Positions 8,341 to 17,428 of a stretch of 64,000 nucleotides of DNA are shown here, one piece after another. Below the pieces are notes generated by a model. It was given only the letters and a program-made list of their open reading frames with translations. It was not told the DNA's origin and searched no databases. Made by a program: the position numbers and the translations under genes. Positions within the stretch are counted from its first letter, which is position 1; every line of letters starts with the position of its first letter. The stretch is from Acidilobaceae archaeon (GTDB lineage: Archaea > Thermoproteota > Thermoprotei_A > Sulfolobales > Acidilobaceae), in assembly GCA_027046245.1 (NCBI GenBank), contig JALTZJ010000026.1:1-64000 (forward strand). Direction: 5' to 3'.

Positions 8341-9204
8341 ATGTACCCGGCCGGCTTTAAGCTATACAGGCCTGCCAGCCTAGAGGAGGCTTTGAAGCTA
8401 TTGGACGGGTTCGGAGAAGAAGCAAAGATTCTAGCCGGGGGCCAGAGCCTGATCCCCCTAATGAGGCTACGCCTCGTAAAGCCAAGCTACATAATATACT
8501 TAGGCGGCATAGACGAGCTGAGGACAATCGCTGTAGATGATGGCATGGTATCTCTGGGGGCTTTGACCACGCACAGGGAAATAGCCGAGTCAAGAGTAGT
8601 AGCGGAGGAGGCTCCTCTGCTTAGAGAAGCCGCAAGCGTGATAGGAGACGTCCAGATTAGGAGTATGGGTACTATAGGGGGTAGCGTTGCCCACGCAGAC
8701 CCCGCCATGGACTATGGAGCCGTGCTAGCAGCTATGGATGGAGAAGTAGTAGTTGCAAGCGTGAAGGGCGTGAGGATCGTTAGATTCGAGGACTTCATCC
8801 TAGGCCCCTTCACCACCAGGCTAGAACCCAGCGAGATGATAGTGAAGATCAGAATCCCGAGACACGGCAACTGGCTGACAGCATACGAGAAGTTCGCGGT
8901 CAGACCGGGAGACCTAGCAGTTGCCGGGATTGCAGTAGCTATCAGGCTAGAGGATGGCATTATAGCGGAGGCCCGTATAGGGGTCACTGGAGCCGGAGAG
9001 AAGCCATTCAGGGCCTACAACGCAGAGGAAGCACTAGTTGGAGCAGAGCCTGGAGATGCAGAGGCCTATAAGAGGGCGGCAGACGAGGTTTACAAGGAGT
9101 GCAGAGACGCTCCTAGCGATGAAAGGGCGTCATCCTGGTACAGGCGAGAGATAGCGAAAAGCCTGACTGTGAAGGCGTTAAGGAGGGCACTAGACGGTGC
9201 CTAG
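8341..9204 (+). CDS. Molybdenum hydroxylase FAD-binding medium subunit
   Basis: A 287-residue FAD subunit. The FAD-contact motifs are LAGGQSLIPLMRLR (about residues 32-45) and TIGGSVAHADPAMDYG (about 107-122). A C-terminal CO-dehydrogenase flavoprotein-like domain covers roughly residues 175-280. It passes electrons from the iron-sulfur subunit to an acceptor. Its end overlaps the MocA-like gene by 8 bases, showing co-translation. Confidence 0.92.
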   Translation: MYPAGFKLYRPASLEEALKLLDGFGEEAKILAGGQSLIPLMRLRLVKPSYIIYLGGIDELRTIAVDDGMVSLGALTTHREIAESRVVAEEAPLLREAASVIGDVQIRSMGTIGGSVAHADPAMDYGAVLAAMDGEVVVASVKGVRIVRFEDFILGPFTTRLEPSEMIVKIRIPRHGNWLTAYEKFAVRPGDLAVAGIAVAIRLEDGIIAEARIGVTGAGEKPFRAYNAEEALVGAEPGDAEAYKRAADEVYKECRDAPSDERASSWYRREIAKSLTVKALRRALDGA

Positions 9205-9829
9205 GACTTTCAAAACCCTAGGGGTTGTCCTTGCAGCGGGCGAGTCGAGGAGATTCGGCTCCCACAAGCTTTTGGCGGTGCTCCACGGGAAACCGTTAAT
9301 TCAACATCCCGTCTTAAGGCTCCTCTCCTCACAGGCAGTTGACGAAGTACTAGTAATACTCGGTTATAACGCTGTGAGGGTTGTTGAAACACTGAAAGGC
9401 CTAGCGGTAAGGACTTTCTTTAATCCAGGCTACAGGGAGGGCATGGCTAGCAGCGTCAGGGTAGCTGCAGCCCTGGCATTAGCCTCAGGCTACGATGCAG
9501 TAGTTCTCACGCCAGGCGATGTCCCCTACCCGTACAGCAATATAGAGGAGCTGCTGAAGCCTCTCAGGGGCTGCTACGAGGCTAGCCGTCCAATATGCAG
9601 GGGCAAGCCGGGCTTCCCGGTGGCTCTCTCGCGTAGCGCCCTCCGAGAGGCTCTATCCCTTACAGGCGACGTGGGGCTCCGCAGAAAGCTAGCTTCCATG
9701 AGGCTCTACCTAGTAACCGCTACGGAGCCATGCAATGTTGATATAGACACTCCTAGGGACTTGGAGAACGCCAGAATTGCAGGCATGGATCAGCACCAGA
9801 AACCGTCATCATCGCCCCCAGATAGTTGA
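9197..9829 (+). CDS. mocA: MobA/MocA-like molybdenum cofactor nucleotidyltransferase
   Basis: A 210-residue NTP-transferase fold protein. It has the nucleotide-binding loop LAAGESRRFGSHKLLAVLHG, the LTPGDVPYP metal/nucleotide motif and NVDIDTPRDLENA near the C-terminus. MocA-type enzymes attach CMP to molybdopterin for xanthine-oxidase-family enzymes. Its overlap with the FAD subunit supports a role in maturing this enzyme. Start GTG 9197. The last dozen residues are polar and probably disordered. Confidence 0.85.
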   Translation: MPRTFKTLGVVLAAGESRRFGSHKLLAVLHGKPLIQHPVLRLLSSQAVDEVLVILGYNAVRVVETLKGLAVRTFFNPGYREGMASSVRVAAALALASGYDAVVLTPGDVPYPYSNIEELLKPLRGCYEASRPICRGKPGFPVALSRSALREALSLTGDVGLRRKLASMRLYLVTATEPCNVDIDTPRDLENARIAGMDQHQKPSSSPPDS

Positions 9830-9967
9830 AAGGAGAGAGGGGCTCAGCATATCTAGCCCTCATCACACACCCCCCGAAGTGCAAGTCTGCTAGTCTTTAT
9901 TATTCTGTGGCGGGGGATAGAAAAGGTCTGGGTGTAATGTTTGTGTTTGTACTAGAGTGGGTGGACC

Positions 9968-10462
9968 GTGGCCTTGTGGGGGCGAGAAGCTAGGAGGGGG
10001 ATAGCTACATCTATAGTGATTCTGCTGCTGGTGGCTATTGCGGTTGCCATGGCCGCCGGGTTCGCTGCCTACGTCCTAGGCCTCTGGGGCGGCATAGGAG
10101 GCTCTATGGAGAGGCTAGTCGTATACGGTGACTCAAAATTAGTAGTAGACAATACCAACGGGCAGGTCTACGCCCTGGTAAGGCTCTACGCAGACATAAG
10201 GCCCTCGGTCACAGTCCTCTTCATGGACATAGGGAAGTACCGCAGCACTAATATCCAGATAGTTGAGGTTATACAGGGTGACCCACAGGTTATCGACGGC
10301 AAGCTATACCTACCAGCAGGTAGCTATGCAGTAGTGAGATTCGACTTCCCCTCCGAGCTCACTGATGGCCTGCTGCCACAGTACTGGGGCATAGTAGAGG
10401 GCAGGATGGTCACAGAGAACGGCTACCTCTATAAGGTGGAGCTTAAGGTAGAGTATCGCTAG
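9968..10462 (+). CDS. Type IV pilin-like secreted protein with class III signal peptide
   Basis: A 164-residue protein. A short charged N-terminus (WGREARRG) precedes a single hydrophobic helix (ATSIVILLLVAIAVAMAAG and following), the pattern recognised by the archaeal prepilin peptidase; cleavage would fall near RRG-IA. The rest is a beta-rich domain of about 125 residues without a recognised fold. Start GTG 9968 has GGTGG just upstream. No pilus ATPase or platform protein lies nearby, so it is an orphan subunit that must rely on machinery elsewhere. A strong hairpin follows 30 bases after the stop. Confidence 0.7.
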   Translation: MALWGREARRGIATSIVILLLVAIAVAMAAGFAAYVLGLWGGIGGSMERLVVYGDSKLVVDNTNGQVYALVRLYADIRPSVTVLFMDIGKYRSTNIQIVEVIQGDPQVIDGKLYLPAGSYAVVRFDFPSELTDGLLPQYWGIVEGRMVTENGYLYKVELKVEYR

Positions 10463-10491
10463 CGCTGGGCTTAGGCTAAGGGAGGCTTAAG

Positions 10492-10520
10492 GGAGGAGGG
10501 GCTCCTAGGGCTCCTCCTCC
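10492..10520. terminator. Strong GC-rich inverted repeat after the pilin-like gene
   Basis: GGAGGAGG at 10492-10499 pairs with CCTCCTCC at 10513-10520, and inner G-U, G-C and C-G pairs extend it to about 11 bp with a 7-base loop. No T-run follows, so it is not a classical intrinsic terminator; mRNA 3'-end protection is equally possible. Confidence 0.4.
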
Positions 10521-10758
10521 TCACAGCCCCTTCCTCTTCCGAGATAGGCCTGAGCAGGGAAGGGGCTCAGTGCCAACCACACCAGTCACAGCCCCCTCTC
10601 CAGCTTATAGTAGGCGAGAGTAGAGGCTAGAAGACTTAATGAAAACCCGGGAGTCCTCCTTCCCACTCAATGGGAGAATACGACTTTAACCAGTGTTTGA
10701 CCCTCCCAGTAGAAGGTGTAGGGCGTGGATTACCCGTGTTACCATTAAACCCAGCATT
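10521..10758. other. Intergenic region between convergent pilin-like and ipk genes
   Basis: Non-coding, between convergent genes. Apart from the hairpin at 10492-10520 it holds C-rich and A-rich tracts with no family-like reading frame and no RNA gene that I can recognise. Confidence 0.4.
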
Positions 10759-11553
10759 CTAGGGCTTGACTAGGGTGCCTACCTCCTCTCCCATTAACGC
10801 CCTATAGAGATTCTCGCCACCCACTATTACTACTCTGGGTACGGCTATGCTGGCCCTTAACGCCGCCTCTACCTTAGCCTTCATGCCTCCAGTAACATTG
10901 TAGCCCTCCATTGCTAGCCCCGCTATCGCGGCTGTGTTTACTACCTTCACTACCCTACCATCATTGTCTAGGACTCCGGGCACGCGGGTAGCATATACCA
11001 GGCACTCAGCCTTCAGCGCCTCGGCTATGTTAGCTGCTAGCACGTCACCACTAACCACTACAAGCTTTAGACCGTCAGGGACCACGTCGCCATACGTTAC
11101 AGGTGTTAGCCCCAGAGCATAGTCCCTCGCTAGAACATCATACCAGCACTTACCAGGCCTCAAACAGAACGTGTGAGGAGCATGTATCGACGGCTTTAAT
11201 CCCGAGTCAAGCAGGGCATCAGCTACTCTAAGTGAGAGCAGCTGCATACTATACTGTATAGCAGGCGCGTCACTCGGAACAAGGGAATCACGGCCTCTCA
11301 GAGCCTCCGCCACCCTATAATGGCCAAAGCTTCCACCGCCGTGAACGACGGCCACGATCCTGCCCCCCGAGGATACGTACTCTGCTAGCTGCCTAGCGGC
11401 AAGCCGGAGCATATTCTCATCAACAGTCTCAGGCCTACTCCTATCGGTAATCAAGCCGCCTCCAAGCTTGACCACAGCACTCTTACACGGGGCACCCAAG
11501 CCAAGACCCACCTCCTTAAAGGGACCATGTAGCGGAGTCGGAGAGATGCACAC
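10759..11553 (-). CDS. ipk: Isopentenyl phosphate kinase
   Basis: An amino-acid-kinase-fold protein that phosphorylates isopentenyl phosphate to isopentenyl diphosphate in the archaeal mevalonate pathway. It shows VVKLGGGLITD at the start of the domain, VVHGGGSFGHYR with the family-specific His, VVSGDVLAANIA and YNVTGGMKAKVEAA. The frame from 11553 gives 264 residues, but the first 26 lack family features; GTG 11475, directly before the VKLGGG strand, may be the true start. It sits next to MEMO and a GHMP-like gene, the usual archaeal isoprenoid neighbourhood. Confidence 0.88.
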   Translation of the reverse strand: MCISPTPLHGPFKEVGLGLGAPCKSAVVKLGGGLITDRSRPETVDENMLRLAARQLAEYVSSGGRIVAVVHGGGSFGHYRVAEALRGRDSLVPSDAPAIQYSMQLLSLRVADALLDSGLKPSIHAPHTFCLRPGKCWYDVLARDYALGLTPVTYGDVVPDGLKLVVVSGDVLAANIAEALKAECLVYATRVPGVLDNDGRVVKVVNTAAIAGLAMEGYNVTGGMKAKVEAALRASIAVPRVVIVGGENLYRALMGEEVGTLVKP

Positions 11554-11602
11554 CCCTGTAATGGGGTTTACGTATAGAGCCCTTGGGTAGAGGGGATGAA
11601 GC

Positions 11603-11638
11603 GGGGGGTTTCCCCCCCCATCACCGTATCTTTAAATT
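11603..11638 (-). promoter_or_regulatory. Candidate ipk promoter and leader hairpin
   Basis: TTTAAATT at 11631-11638 is a TATA-like box for the minus strand. Immediately downstream, G6-TTT-C8 at 11603-11619 forms a short hairpin that would lie at the start of the ipk transcript, or end the transcript of the gene upstream. Confidence 0.4.
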
Positions 11639-11681
11639 CATTAGTTAGAGGGTCTTGTATGTGTAGTTTTCCTCTGCATTT

Positions 11682-12425
11682 CTACTGGGGGCAGGCTAGC
11701 TCGAATTCTCCTGGTAGTCCTGGGCTCCAGATGCAGACTCCACGGGGTTCTAGCCCCCATGCTGTTAGGGCTACGCCCTCGTGTATAGCTTTTAGTGTGG
11801 CTACCGCTGTTAGGGTGTCTCCAGCTTCCTTTGCTCTGATAGCGGCCTCCAGGACTGTGACGCCCATTAGGTGGACTAGTGCATTGTATGGGTCGCTGCC
11901 TATAGAGTCTCTAGCTACCCTGGCCTTCGGCGCTACCCTCTCTTGGAACACGGCCTTCCATGGGGTACCTGGTAGTGTTGAGTGCTCTTCCTCGTTCCTG
12001 TATACTGCGGGGGCTCCTTCTAGCGCTGAGTATCTTAGGGAGTCTAGTACAGGGGCCCATCCTCTTTCGGCCGCGAAGGGGTCGGCTAGCCTGGCTAGAT
12101 CTACTATCTCCAGGCTGTCTAGCTTCTCGCCGAACCACTTAGCGGTAGCGTAGACTATTGCTGCCGAGGCGGCTGCGTAGACGCCGCCTCGCGGGGCTTC
12201 TTCAGGTGCTTTGACGGCCGCTTCAGGGCACTCGTCTATCTCGAGCCCCCGGGCTAGGTTGAAGGAGAACTCCCGTAGTGGGTCCCCTTCTCTGCTCGCG
12301 CAGCCGCCGCCGACTAGCTTCACCTCTACTACTATCTTGGCTGTTGGCACTGCTATGAAGGGGTTCTCGCTGTCTGGCAGGGGAACGCCAAGGGCTATAG
12401 CTGGCGCCGCGATCTCTATCTTCAC
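11682..12425 (-). CDS. Diverged GHMP-kinase-like protein, possible mevalonate kinase relative
   Basis: A 247-residue protein starting MKIEIAAPAIALGVPLPDSE. Residues about 77-100 read PRGGVYAAASAAIVYATAKW, which has the spacing of the GHMP ATP-binding motif P-x-x-x-GLGSSAA-x-x-x-A but lacks the glycine-serine core. The N-terminal APGK-x-x-LxGEH segment of mevalonate kinase is reduced to APAIALG. It lies between MEMO and ipk, where many archaea encode mevalonate kinase, and starts 3 bases after the MEMO stop. It could be a degenerate paralogue, a non-catalytic partner or a new kinase type. The family placement is an inference from one motif and location. Confidence 0.4.
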   Translation of the reverse strand: MKIEIAAPAIALGVPLPDSENPFIAVPTAKIVVEVKLVGGGCASREGDPLREFSFNLARGLEIDECPEAAVKAPEEAPRGGVYAAASAAIVYATAKWFGEKLDSLEIVDLARLADPFAAERGWAPVLDSLRYSALEGAPAVYRNEEEHSTLPGTPWKAVFQERVAPKARVARDSIGSDPYNALVHLMGVTVLEAAIRAKEAGDTLTAVATLKAIHEGVALTAWGLEPRGVCIWSPGLPGEFELACPQ

Positions 12426-12428
12426 CGC

Positions 12429-13277
12429 TCACGCCACCCTCACTGCTGGATAGCCCACTACCCAGCTCTTCTCTCCCGTCACGTCCCCGCTGTTGGCGTA
12501 CTTCAGCACCACAGGTTTCCTTCCCGCCAGTTTACCTACATGGGTGGCCGCTGCCAGCGCTGCAGGCCCGCAGGCGCTGACCCTCTTCTCCTCTATAACC
12601 CTGTAAACCTTCTCTGCGTCGCCCTCCTCAACCGCCCTTAGAACAGCTAGATCCTTTTCCAGGCTTACATCGTAGGGCTCGTAGTGGTTGAGGTCGCTTG
12701 TGGCTAGTAGCAGGGCCTTGAGCCCGTTCTCTGAGCGAAGCTTAAGGTACGCCTCCGAGATAATCAAAGCCACGTCCAGTAGCTGGTTCAGCACTACTAT
12801 AGGGACTATCTTGAAGTCGCCGTCAAGAACGTAATGTAGGAAGGGTATCTGCACTTCTATGCTGTGCTCGTATAGGTGACCCTCCTCGTCGAAGGCTAGA
12901 TAGCCGCCCCCGTATTCAACCATAAGCTTAGCAGCTTCCTCGTCGACCTCTACATCTCCCAGCGGCGTACGCCAGAGGCCCTCACGCCACACACTCACAG
13001 GAGCCCCTAGCCCGGTATGATTAGGCCCTACAAGCACCACAACATCAGGCTTCTCCCGCAGGCTCAGGTCATAGTAGACATGAGCAGCTATAGGCCCACT
13101 ATACATGTAGCCGGCGTGGGGTGCCACATACGCGAGCGCCATGGGCTGCGAGAAGCTGCGGGGCGGCAAAGCCCCGGGGCCCAAGTTGTGGGTGAAGCTC
13201 CACTCTATCATACGAATAGTTTCCTCGCGGGTTGCCGGGTAAAAAGTGCCTGCGTGCGCTGGGAGCCTGATCCGCAT
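12429..13277 (-). CDS. MEMO family protein (AmmeMemoRadiSam system protein B)
   Basis: A 282-residue MEMO-like protein of the extradiol-dioxygenase fold. It has RLPAHAGTFYPA at the start, YVAPHAGYMYSGPIAAHVYY (about 49-68), VVLVGPNHTGLG (about 78-89), EHSIEVQIPFL, and ATSDLNHY. The His residues in PHAGY, GPNHTG and SDLNHY match the conserved metal-site positions. Biochemical role in archaea is not settled. The gene follows rpsB closely, as in many archaeal genomes. Confidence 0.92.
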   Translation of the reverse strand: MRIRLPAHAGTFYPATREETIRMIEWSFTHNLGPGALPPRSFSQPMALAYVAPHAGYMYSGPIAAHVYYDLSLREKPDVVVLVGPNHTGLGAPVSVWREGLWRTPLGDVEVDEEAAKLMVEYGGGYLAFDEEGHLYEHSIEVQIPFLHYVLDGDFKIVPIVVLNQLLDVALIISEAYLKLRSENGLKALLLATSDLNHYEPYDVSLEKDLAVLRAVEEGDAEKVYRVIEEKRVSACGPAALAAATHVGKLAGRKPVVLKYANSGDVTGEKSWVVGYPAVRVA

Positions 13278-13294
13278 GCTCCCTCCTATACTAG

Positions 13295-13912
13295 CTATCT
13301 CCTCAGCTTAGTGGCCATAAACTCCTCGTAACCGACGTCTAGATCCTCGTCGGGCCCTAGCCTGCCCCACTTCCTAAGCAGCTCCCTAGTCAGTATCCAG
13401 TAAATCAGTGCAAGGCTCCTCCTACCCTTGTTGTTTGCAGGAACTATCAAGTCGAGGTTCTCCACCTTGTTGTCTGTATCGGCCAGCGCCACCACGGGGA
13501 CGCCGATCTTACTCGCCTCGTCAACGGCCTGCTTATCAGTCCTGGGATCGGTCACCATAATAACGTCTGGCTCGACGTAGTACTCTAGATGGGGGTTTGT
13601 GAATATCCCGGGGATTATCCTGCCGGTGACAGCCCTGCAACCTATATATTCGCACATCTTCCTAACAGGCTTCTGCCCATAGAGCCTAACGCTGACCACC
13701 GCTATCTTCTCAGGCTCATACCTGCTAAGGAAGTTGGCTGCTATCCGCAGCCTCTCATCCACCTTCTTATAATCGAACTGGTAGTAGCCCTCTGGCAGTA
13801 TCCTGTGTATGAACTGCTTCATATACTTGGTGCATATCTGGGTTCCATAGATCACGCCCGCCTTCTTGTACAGCTCCTGGGGTACCAGGGTGTCCTTGGC
13901 CTGCACGCTCAA
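13295..13912 (-). CDS. rps2: Small ribosomal subunit protein uS2
   Basis: A 205-residue uS2 protein with [16 protein letters not shown] near the N-terminus, [16 protein letters not shown] (about 94-109), [19 protein letters not shown] and [11 protein letters not shown]. It binds the 30S head-body junction. Its start overlaps the stop of rpo10 by 4 bases. Confidence 0.96.
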   Translation of the reverse strand: MSVQAKDTLVPQELYKKAGVIYGTQICTKYMKQFIHRILPEGYYQFDYKKVDERLRIAANFLSRYEPEKIAVVSVRLYGQKPVRKMCEYIGCRAVTGRIIPGIFTNPHLEYYVEPDVIMVTDPRTDKQAVDEASKIGVPVVALADTDNKVENLDLIVPANNKGRRSLALIYWILTRELLRKWGRLGPDEDLDVGYEEFMATKLRR

Positions 13913-14130
13913 TCCTCCAAGCCACCCCCTATAGCCCCGATCCTGTAGAGAGCAACAGCTTCAATATAGGTTGCAGCTGTGAATAGGGTGCGCCTGCAAC
14001 AGTACCTCTTGACGCCTAGATCGTCAAGCACCTTACCAGGAGACTCGCCAGCCCTGACTCTCTCAATGTACTCGTTCCAGAGGTGGCCCAGTGGGGCTCC
14101 GCAGGTTAAGCAACGTACAGGGGGCAGCAT
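13909..14130 (-). CDS. rpo10: DNA-directed RNA polymerase subunit Rpo10 (RpoN)
   Basis: A 73-residue zinc-binding subunit. It shows [11 protein letters not shown] and [10 protein letters not shown], the atypical CxxC...CC zinc site of the RPB10 family, which anchors Rpo3 and Rpo11. It sits between rps9 and rps2 in the ribosomal operon. Confidence 0.95.
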   Translation of the reverse strand: MLPPVRCLTCGAPLGHLWNEYIERVRAGESPGKVLDDLGVKRYCCRRTLFTAATYIEAVALYRIGAIGGGLED

Positions 14131-14136
14131 GACTCT

Positions 14137-14619
14137 TCACCTATAGCTCTTCTGCCACCTTCTCCTGGCACTGTACCTCATGTACTTCTCCGGCTCTGTC
14201 CTCCTCGGGTCGCCTGCCAGCATAGTCCTATCGTACTCCTCGAAGGCCCTATGCAGATCCTCGCTTATCTTATTCATCCTCTTACACAGCTCGTCCTCGC
14301 CCTCCTCACACTTGAAGTACTCTACGAGGCCGCGGGCTATCGCCATTCTAACGGCGTCGGCTTGCCCCATGACGCCGCCGCCCTTAACTGTGACCCTTAT
14401 ATCTACGAGGTTCCTTATCGCCTGGCCCGCGAGGAGCAGGGGCTCGAGCATCTTTATCCTAGCCATCTCTATCGGGTAGATGTCGAGCGGGACGCCGTTA
14501 ATCCAGACCCTGCCCTTCCCCGGCTTGATCACAGCTCTTGCTATGGCCCTCTTCCTCTTACCAGTAGCTATCACTATCTTGCCGACAGCCCTAGCCTGGG
14601 CTTGTCCACGCTCAGACAT
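14137..14619 (-). CDS. rps9: Small ribosomal subunit protein uS9
   Basis: A 160-residue uS9 protein with IATGKRKRAIARAVIKPGKG, VWINGVPLDIYP and the basic C-terminal tail ARRRWQKSYR, whose final Arg reaches the P-site tRNA. Start ATG 14619 follows the uL13 stop by 2 bases. Confidence 0.96.
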   Translation of the reverse strand: MSERGQAQARAVGKIVIATGKRKRAIARAVIKPGKGRVWINGVPLDIYPIEMARIKMLEPLLLAGQAIRNLVDIRVTVKGGGVMGQADAVRMAIARGLVEYFKCEEGEDELCKRMNKISEDLHRAFEEYDRTMLAGDPRRTEPEKYMRYSARRRWQKSYR

Positions 14620-14621
14620 GG

Positions 14622-15080
14622 CTACTCACCACCCCTCCAGCCAAGCTCGCGTGCAACCCTGCCAAGCTCGACTCCTCCCCTGGAGAGCCTGGAGGCGTCC
14701 GCCTCGGGGAAGCGTATGGCCTCTGCACCCTTAAGCTCCCTAGGAACACCAACGTAGACCCTGAGCCTCTTCAATGCCTCCCTACCACGGGTATTATGCT
14801 TGGGCAGCATGCCTTTCACGGCTGCTTTGAAGAGGCGCTGCGGGCTCCTAGGCCTCTTGGGCCTCCACTTGTGGCTGTAGTGGCTCCTCACGCCGAGGAC
14901 AGTCCGCTTATAGCTCTGGACCACCATGACTGGGTCCCCGCTTAACACAGCCTTCTCAACGTTGATTACATGTACTTTCCAGCCTAGTAGGAGTAGCTTC
15001 GCCACTATACTGGCGACTCTACCCATAACCTGCCCCGAAGCGTCAACGACTATCTCCCGTTTACCCTGGGCGCTGGGCAT
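14622..15080 (-). CDS. rpl13: Large ribosomal subunit protein uL13
   Basis: A 152-residue uL13 protein with VVDASGQVMGRVASIVAKLL at the N-terminus, VHVINVEKAVLSGDP, and GMLPKHNTRGREALKRLRVY. Part of the same ribosomal operon. Confidence 0.96.
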   Translation of the reverse strand: MPSAQGKREIVVDASGQVMGRVASIVAKLLLLGWKVHVINVEKAVLSGDPVMVVQSYKRTVLGVRSHYSHKWRPKRPRSPQRLFKAAVKGMLPKHNTRGREALKRLRVYVGVPRELKGAEAIRFPEADASRLSRGGVELGRVARELGWRGGE

Positions 15081-15095
15081 CCCCGCGTCACCTCT

Positions 15096-15461
15096 CTAGA
15101 CTATGATCCTCACATTCTTGCCTCTAGGGTTCTCGTTGGCGGCCTGCTGGAGCGTTATAGCTCTGCCCCCAGCAAGCTTTATCTTAACGATTGCCTGTTC
15201 ACTGAAGCTCAATGCGGCGACTGTCACCTTCTTCTCAAGCACGCCAGCGCCGAGCACTTTGCCCGGAACCACGACTATCTCCCCCTCCTTGGCGTACCTG
15301 TTTATCTTGCTAACATTCACTACTACCATGCGCCTCCTAGGCCTCTCCTCAAGGATCTCAGCGACCCTCCGCCAGACGCGGGCACCGTAGATGCTGCTAA
15401 CCCTCCTCAACTCGTCGACGAGCTTCCTAGTCACTATACTCGTCGGCCCGGTGCGCTTCAA
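15096..15461 (-). CDS. rpl18e: Large ribosomal subunit protein eL18
   Basis: A 121-residue eL18 protein with [20 protein letters not shown] and [20 protein letters not shown], the characteristic eL18 block. It starts 4 bases inside the end of rpo3. Confidence 0.95.
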   Translation of the reverse strand: MKRTGPTSIVTRKLVDELRRVSSIYGARVWRRVAEILEERPRRRMVVVNVSKINRYAKEGEIVVVPGKVLGAGVLEKKVTVAALSFSEQAIVKIKLAGGRAITLQQAANENPRGKNVRIIV

Positions 15462-16318
15462 GGCCTCACCGCCTCCTCCTGGATGCCCGCAGACCTAACT
15501 GCCTCCCGGAACCTCTTAATCTTCTCCTCAAGGATCCTGACAGCCTCTAGCAGCGTCTTCTCGGGGCTCAACGCTCCGGTAGTCTCGACCTCTAAGTATA
15601 GAACGCTGGGGTCGTAGCTCACCTTTATCGCGCCCTTGCACGGCCCTTCGCTGCAGTACTTCAGCCCGCTGGTCCTGCTGTGCCCTTCAAGCCTGAGCTC
15701 GCCCTTCCTGCCCTCCCTAAGCGCCTCTACCACCTCAGGGTACGCCTCTAGACACTCGAGACACTCACTGCTCGCACCGCCTAGTATCTCCACAACGGGA
15801 GTGTAGCGGAGGGCTGCCAGGCTCGCGGGACTCCACCTACCATGCTCCCTTCCTCTGCCCAGCCTAGCATAGGCGACTAAGTGTATCCTCTGCCCAGGGC
15901 CTACATAGGCTATAGGCGTCTCGGGATAGACAGGCTTCACAGCGGGATCACTAATCTCTAGCTCCTCGGCAGTCACATAGCGGCCATTACCTCCCTCAGG
16001 CACCTCAACCTGGAGATCAATCCTTACATAACAATCCTCGGCCCCCTCCTCGCCCGGCTCCTTACCCTTACACTCCTCCGGGGGCCGGTAGCGCTCCAGT
16101 GCTTCCTCGCTTTCAAGAACCACCAGGCCCAGCCTATGGCTAATCATCTCATCGTAGATGGGAGTGTTGTTATCGTATATGTAGGCGAAATCGACCGCCA
16201 TAACAGGGACATCGCTAAGGATAAGCCGCCGCACAGCATTAACTAAAGCCACACTATAACCCTCAATCCTGAGCGTAACCCTGTTACCGCTCCTCTCGAC
16301 GACCCTGACCCCAGCCAA
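15458..16318 (-). CDS. rpo3: DNA-directed RNA polymerase subunit Rpo3 (RpoD)
   Basis: The alpha-like subunit D that nucleates archaeal RNA polymerase assembly. The signature is [20 protein letters not shown] followed by [14 protein letters not shown] chose TTG 16318 (286 residues) because the family begins near [11 protein letters not shown]; the frame is open to GTG/ATG-type starts as far as 16378, adding 20 residues without family features. The insert domain carries two cysteine pairs, CLEC and CSEGPC, where some archaeal D subunits bind an Fe-S cluster; here the four-cysteine spacing could support a metal site but is not the eight-cysteine ferredoxin pattern. Confidence 0.92.
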   Translation of the reverse strand: MAGVRVVERSGNRVTLRIEGYSVALVNAVRRLILSDVPVMAVDFAYIYDNNTPIYDEMISHRLGLVVLESEEALERYRPPEECKGKEPGEEGAEDCYVRIDLQVEVPEGGNGRYVTAEELEISDPAVKPVYPETPIAYVGPGQRIHLVAYARLGRGREHGRWSPASLAALRYTPVVEILGGASSECLECLEAYPEVVEALREGRKGELRLEGHSRTSGLKYCSEGPCKGAIKVSYDPSVLYLEVETTGALSPEKTLLEAVRILEEKIKRFREAVRSAGIQEEAVRP

Positions 16319-16432
16319 AACCGTCAAGCACCCCGCGCTTAAACCCCGAAGCCAAGGAGGGGTTACAATGCAGGGCACTTAACCCCTGAGGGGCCTGTAA
16401 AGGGGCAAGAAGAGGCGAGGGAGCAGACCCCA

Positions 16433-16840
16433 CTAGACTCTTCTACCCCTCCTGCCGCCCGGCCTCCTAGTGGTGTCGTGCGGTATAGGCGTCACATCCT
16501 CTATCCTGCCGATGATGAAGCCGGCCCTCGCTAGAGCCCTTATGGCTGCCTGGGCCCCGGGACCCGGAGTCTTGGGTCCATGGCCTCCCGGCGCCCTCAC
16601 TTTTATGTGTATAGCTGCTATGCCCCTCTCCATAGCCTTCTGGGCAGCCCTACTAGCGGCAATCATGGCTGCGTAGGGGCTCGGCTTTTCTCTATCAGCC
16701 TTAACTACCATGCCTCCAGTCACTCTCGAGACAGTCTCGGCCCCGGTTAAGTCAGTTATGTGAACGTGCGTGTTGTTGAAGCTGCTATAGATGTGGGCTA
16801 CACCCCACTTTATATCCCGCATAGCTGCTGCGCTGGCCAC
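16433..16840 (-). CDS. rps11: Small ribosomal subunit protein uS11
   Basis: A 135-residue uS11 protein with [20 protein letters not shown], the glycine-rich [20 protein letters not shown] and the basic tail [14 protein letters not shown]. It sits on the 30S platform. Order S13-S4-S11-Rpo3 is the standard archaeal one. Confidence 0.96.
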   Translation of the reverse strand: MASAAAMRDIKWGVAHIYSSFNNTHVHITDLTGAETVSRVTGGMVVKADREKPSPYAAMIAASRAAQKAMERGIAAIHIKVRAPGGHGPKTPGPGAQAAIRALARAGFIIGRIEDVTPIPHDTTRRPGGRRGRRV

Positions 16841-16872
16841 TCCTCCTCACCCCCCTTACGCTGCTCCTATCC

Positions 16873-17382
16873 CTAGCTCTCTTCCTCGACCTGCTCCTTA
16901 AATGGGCTACCCGGGGCGTAGTCCACTAGCTTCTCCTCTTCCCTGCTGACGAGGTAGCCGGGGCTCGTCACCCTCCTTCCATTAATCGCTATATGACCGT
17001 GCACCACTAGCTGCCGGGCCTGGTATATGGTCTTGGCGAGGCCCTTCTTGTACACTATAGTCTGGAGTCTCCTCTCCAGTATGTCCTCAGCAGTTATGCC
17101 CAGCACCCTGTCTACGTCAACGTCGAGCGATTCTATGACTCCTATCCTGTATAGGCGGTCGAGGAGGACCCTAGCCGCTTCCCTCCTCACCTCAGGCGGC
17201 AGGCCGAGTAGTGCTCTGGCTCTGTGCCTGAACTTCCTCGCCATCGTCTCGGCTTTCCACAGCTCCTTCTTGTTCCTCAGGCCATACCTGCCCATTATCT
17301 CCCTCTCACGCTCCAGCCTCTCCTTGATCCAGGGATGCTTCGGGCCCTCCCACTTCTTTCTCGGCTTCTTAGGGTCTCCCAT
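16873..17382 (-). CDS. rps4: Small ribosomal subunit protein uS4
   Basis: A 169-residue uS4 protein with the S4 RNA-binding domain at about residues 100-150, seen as [20 protein letters not shown] and [20 protein letters not shown]. The N-terminal part ([13 protein letters not shown]) is typical of archaeal uS4. Confidence 0.96.
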   Translation of the reverse strand: MGDPKKPRKKWEGPKHPWIKERLEREREIMGRYGLRNKKELWKAETMARKFRHRARALLGLPPEVRREAARVLLDRLYRIGVIESLDVDVDRVLGITAEDILERRLQTIVYKKGLAKTIYQARQLVVHGHIAINGRRVTSPGYLVSREEEKLVDYAPGSPFKEQVEEES

Positions 17383-17428
17383 GCTACTCTACACCCCGCA
17401 GCCCGCTAGCGCTCAGCTAGAGCGTAAA

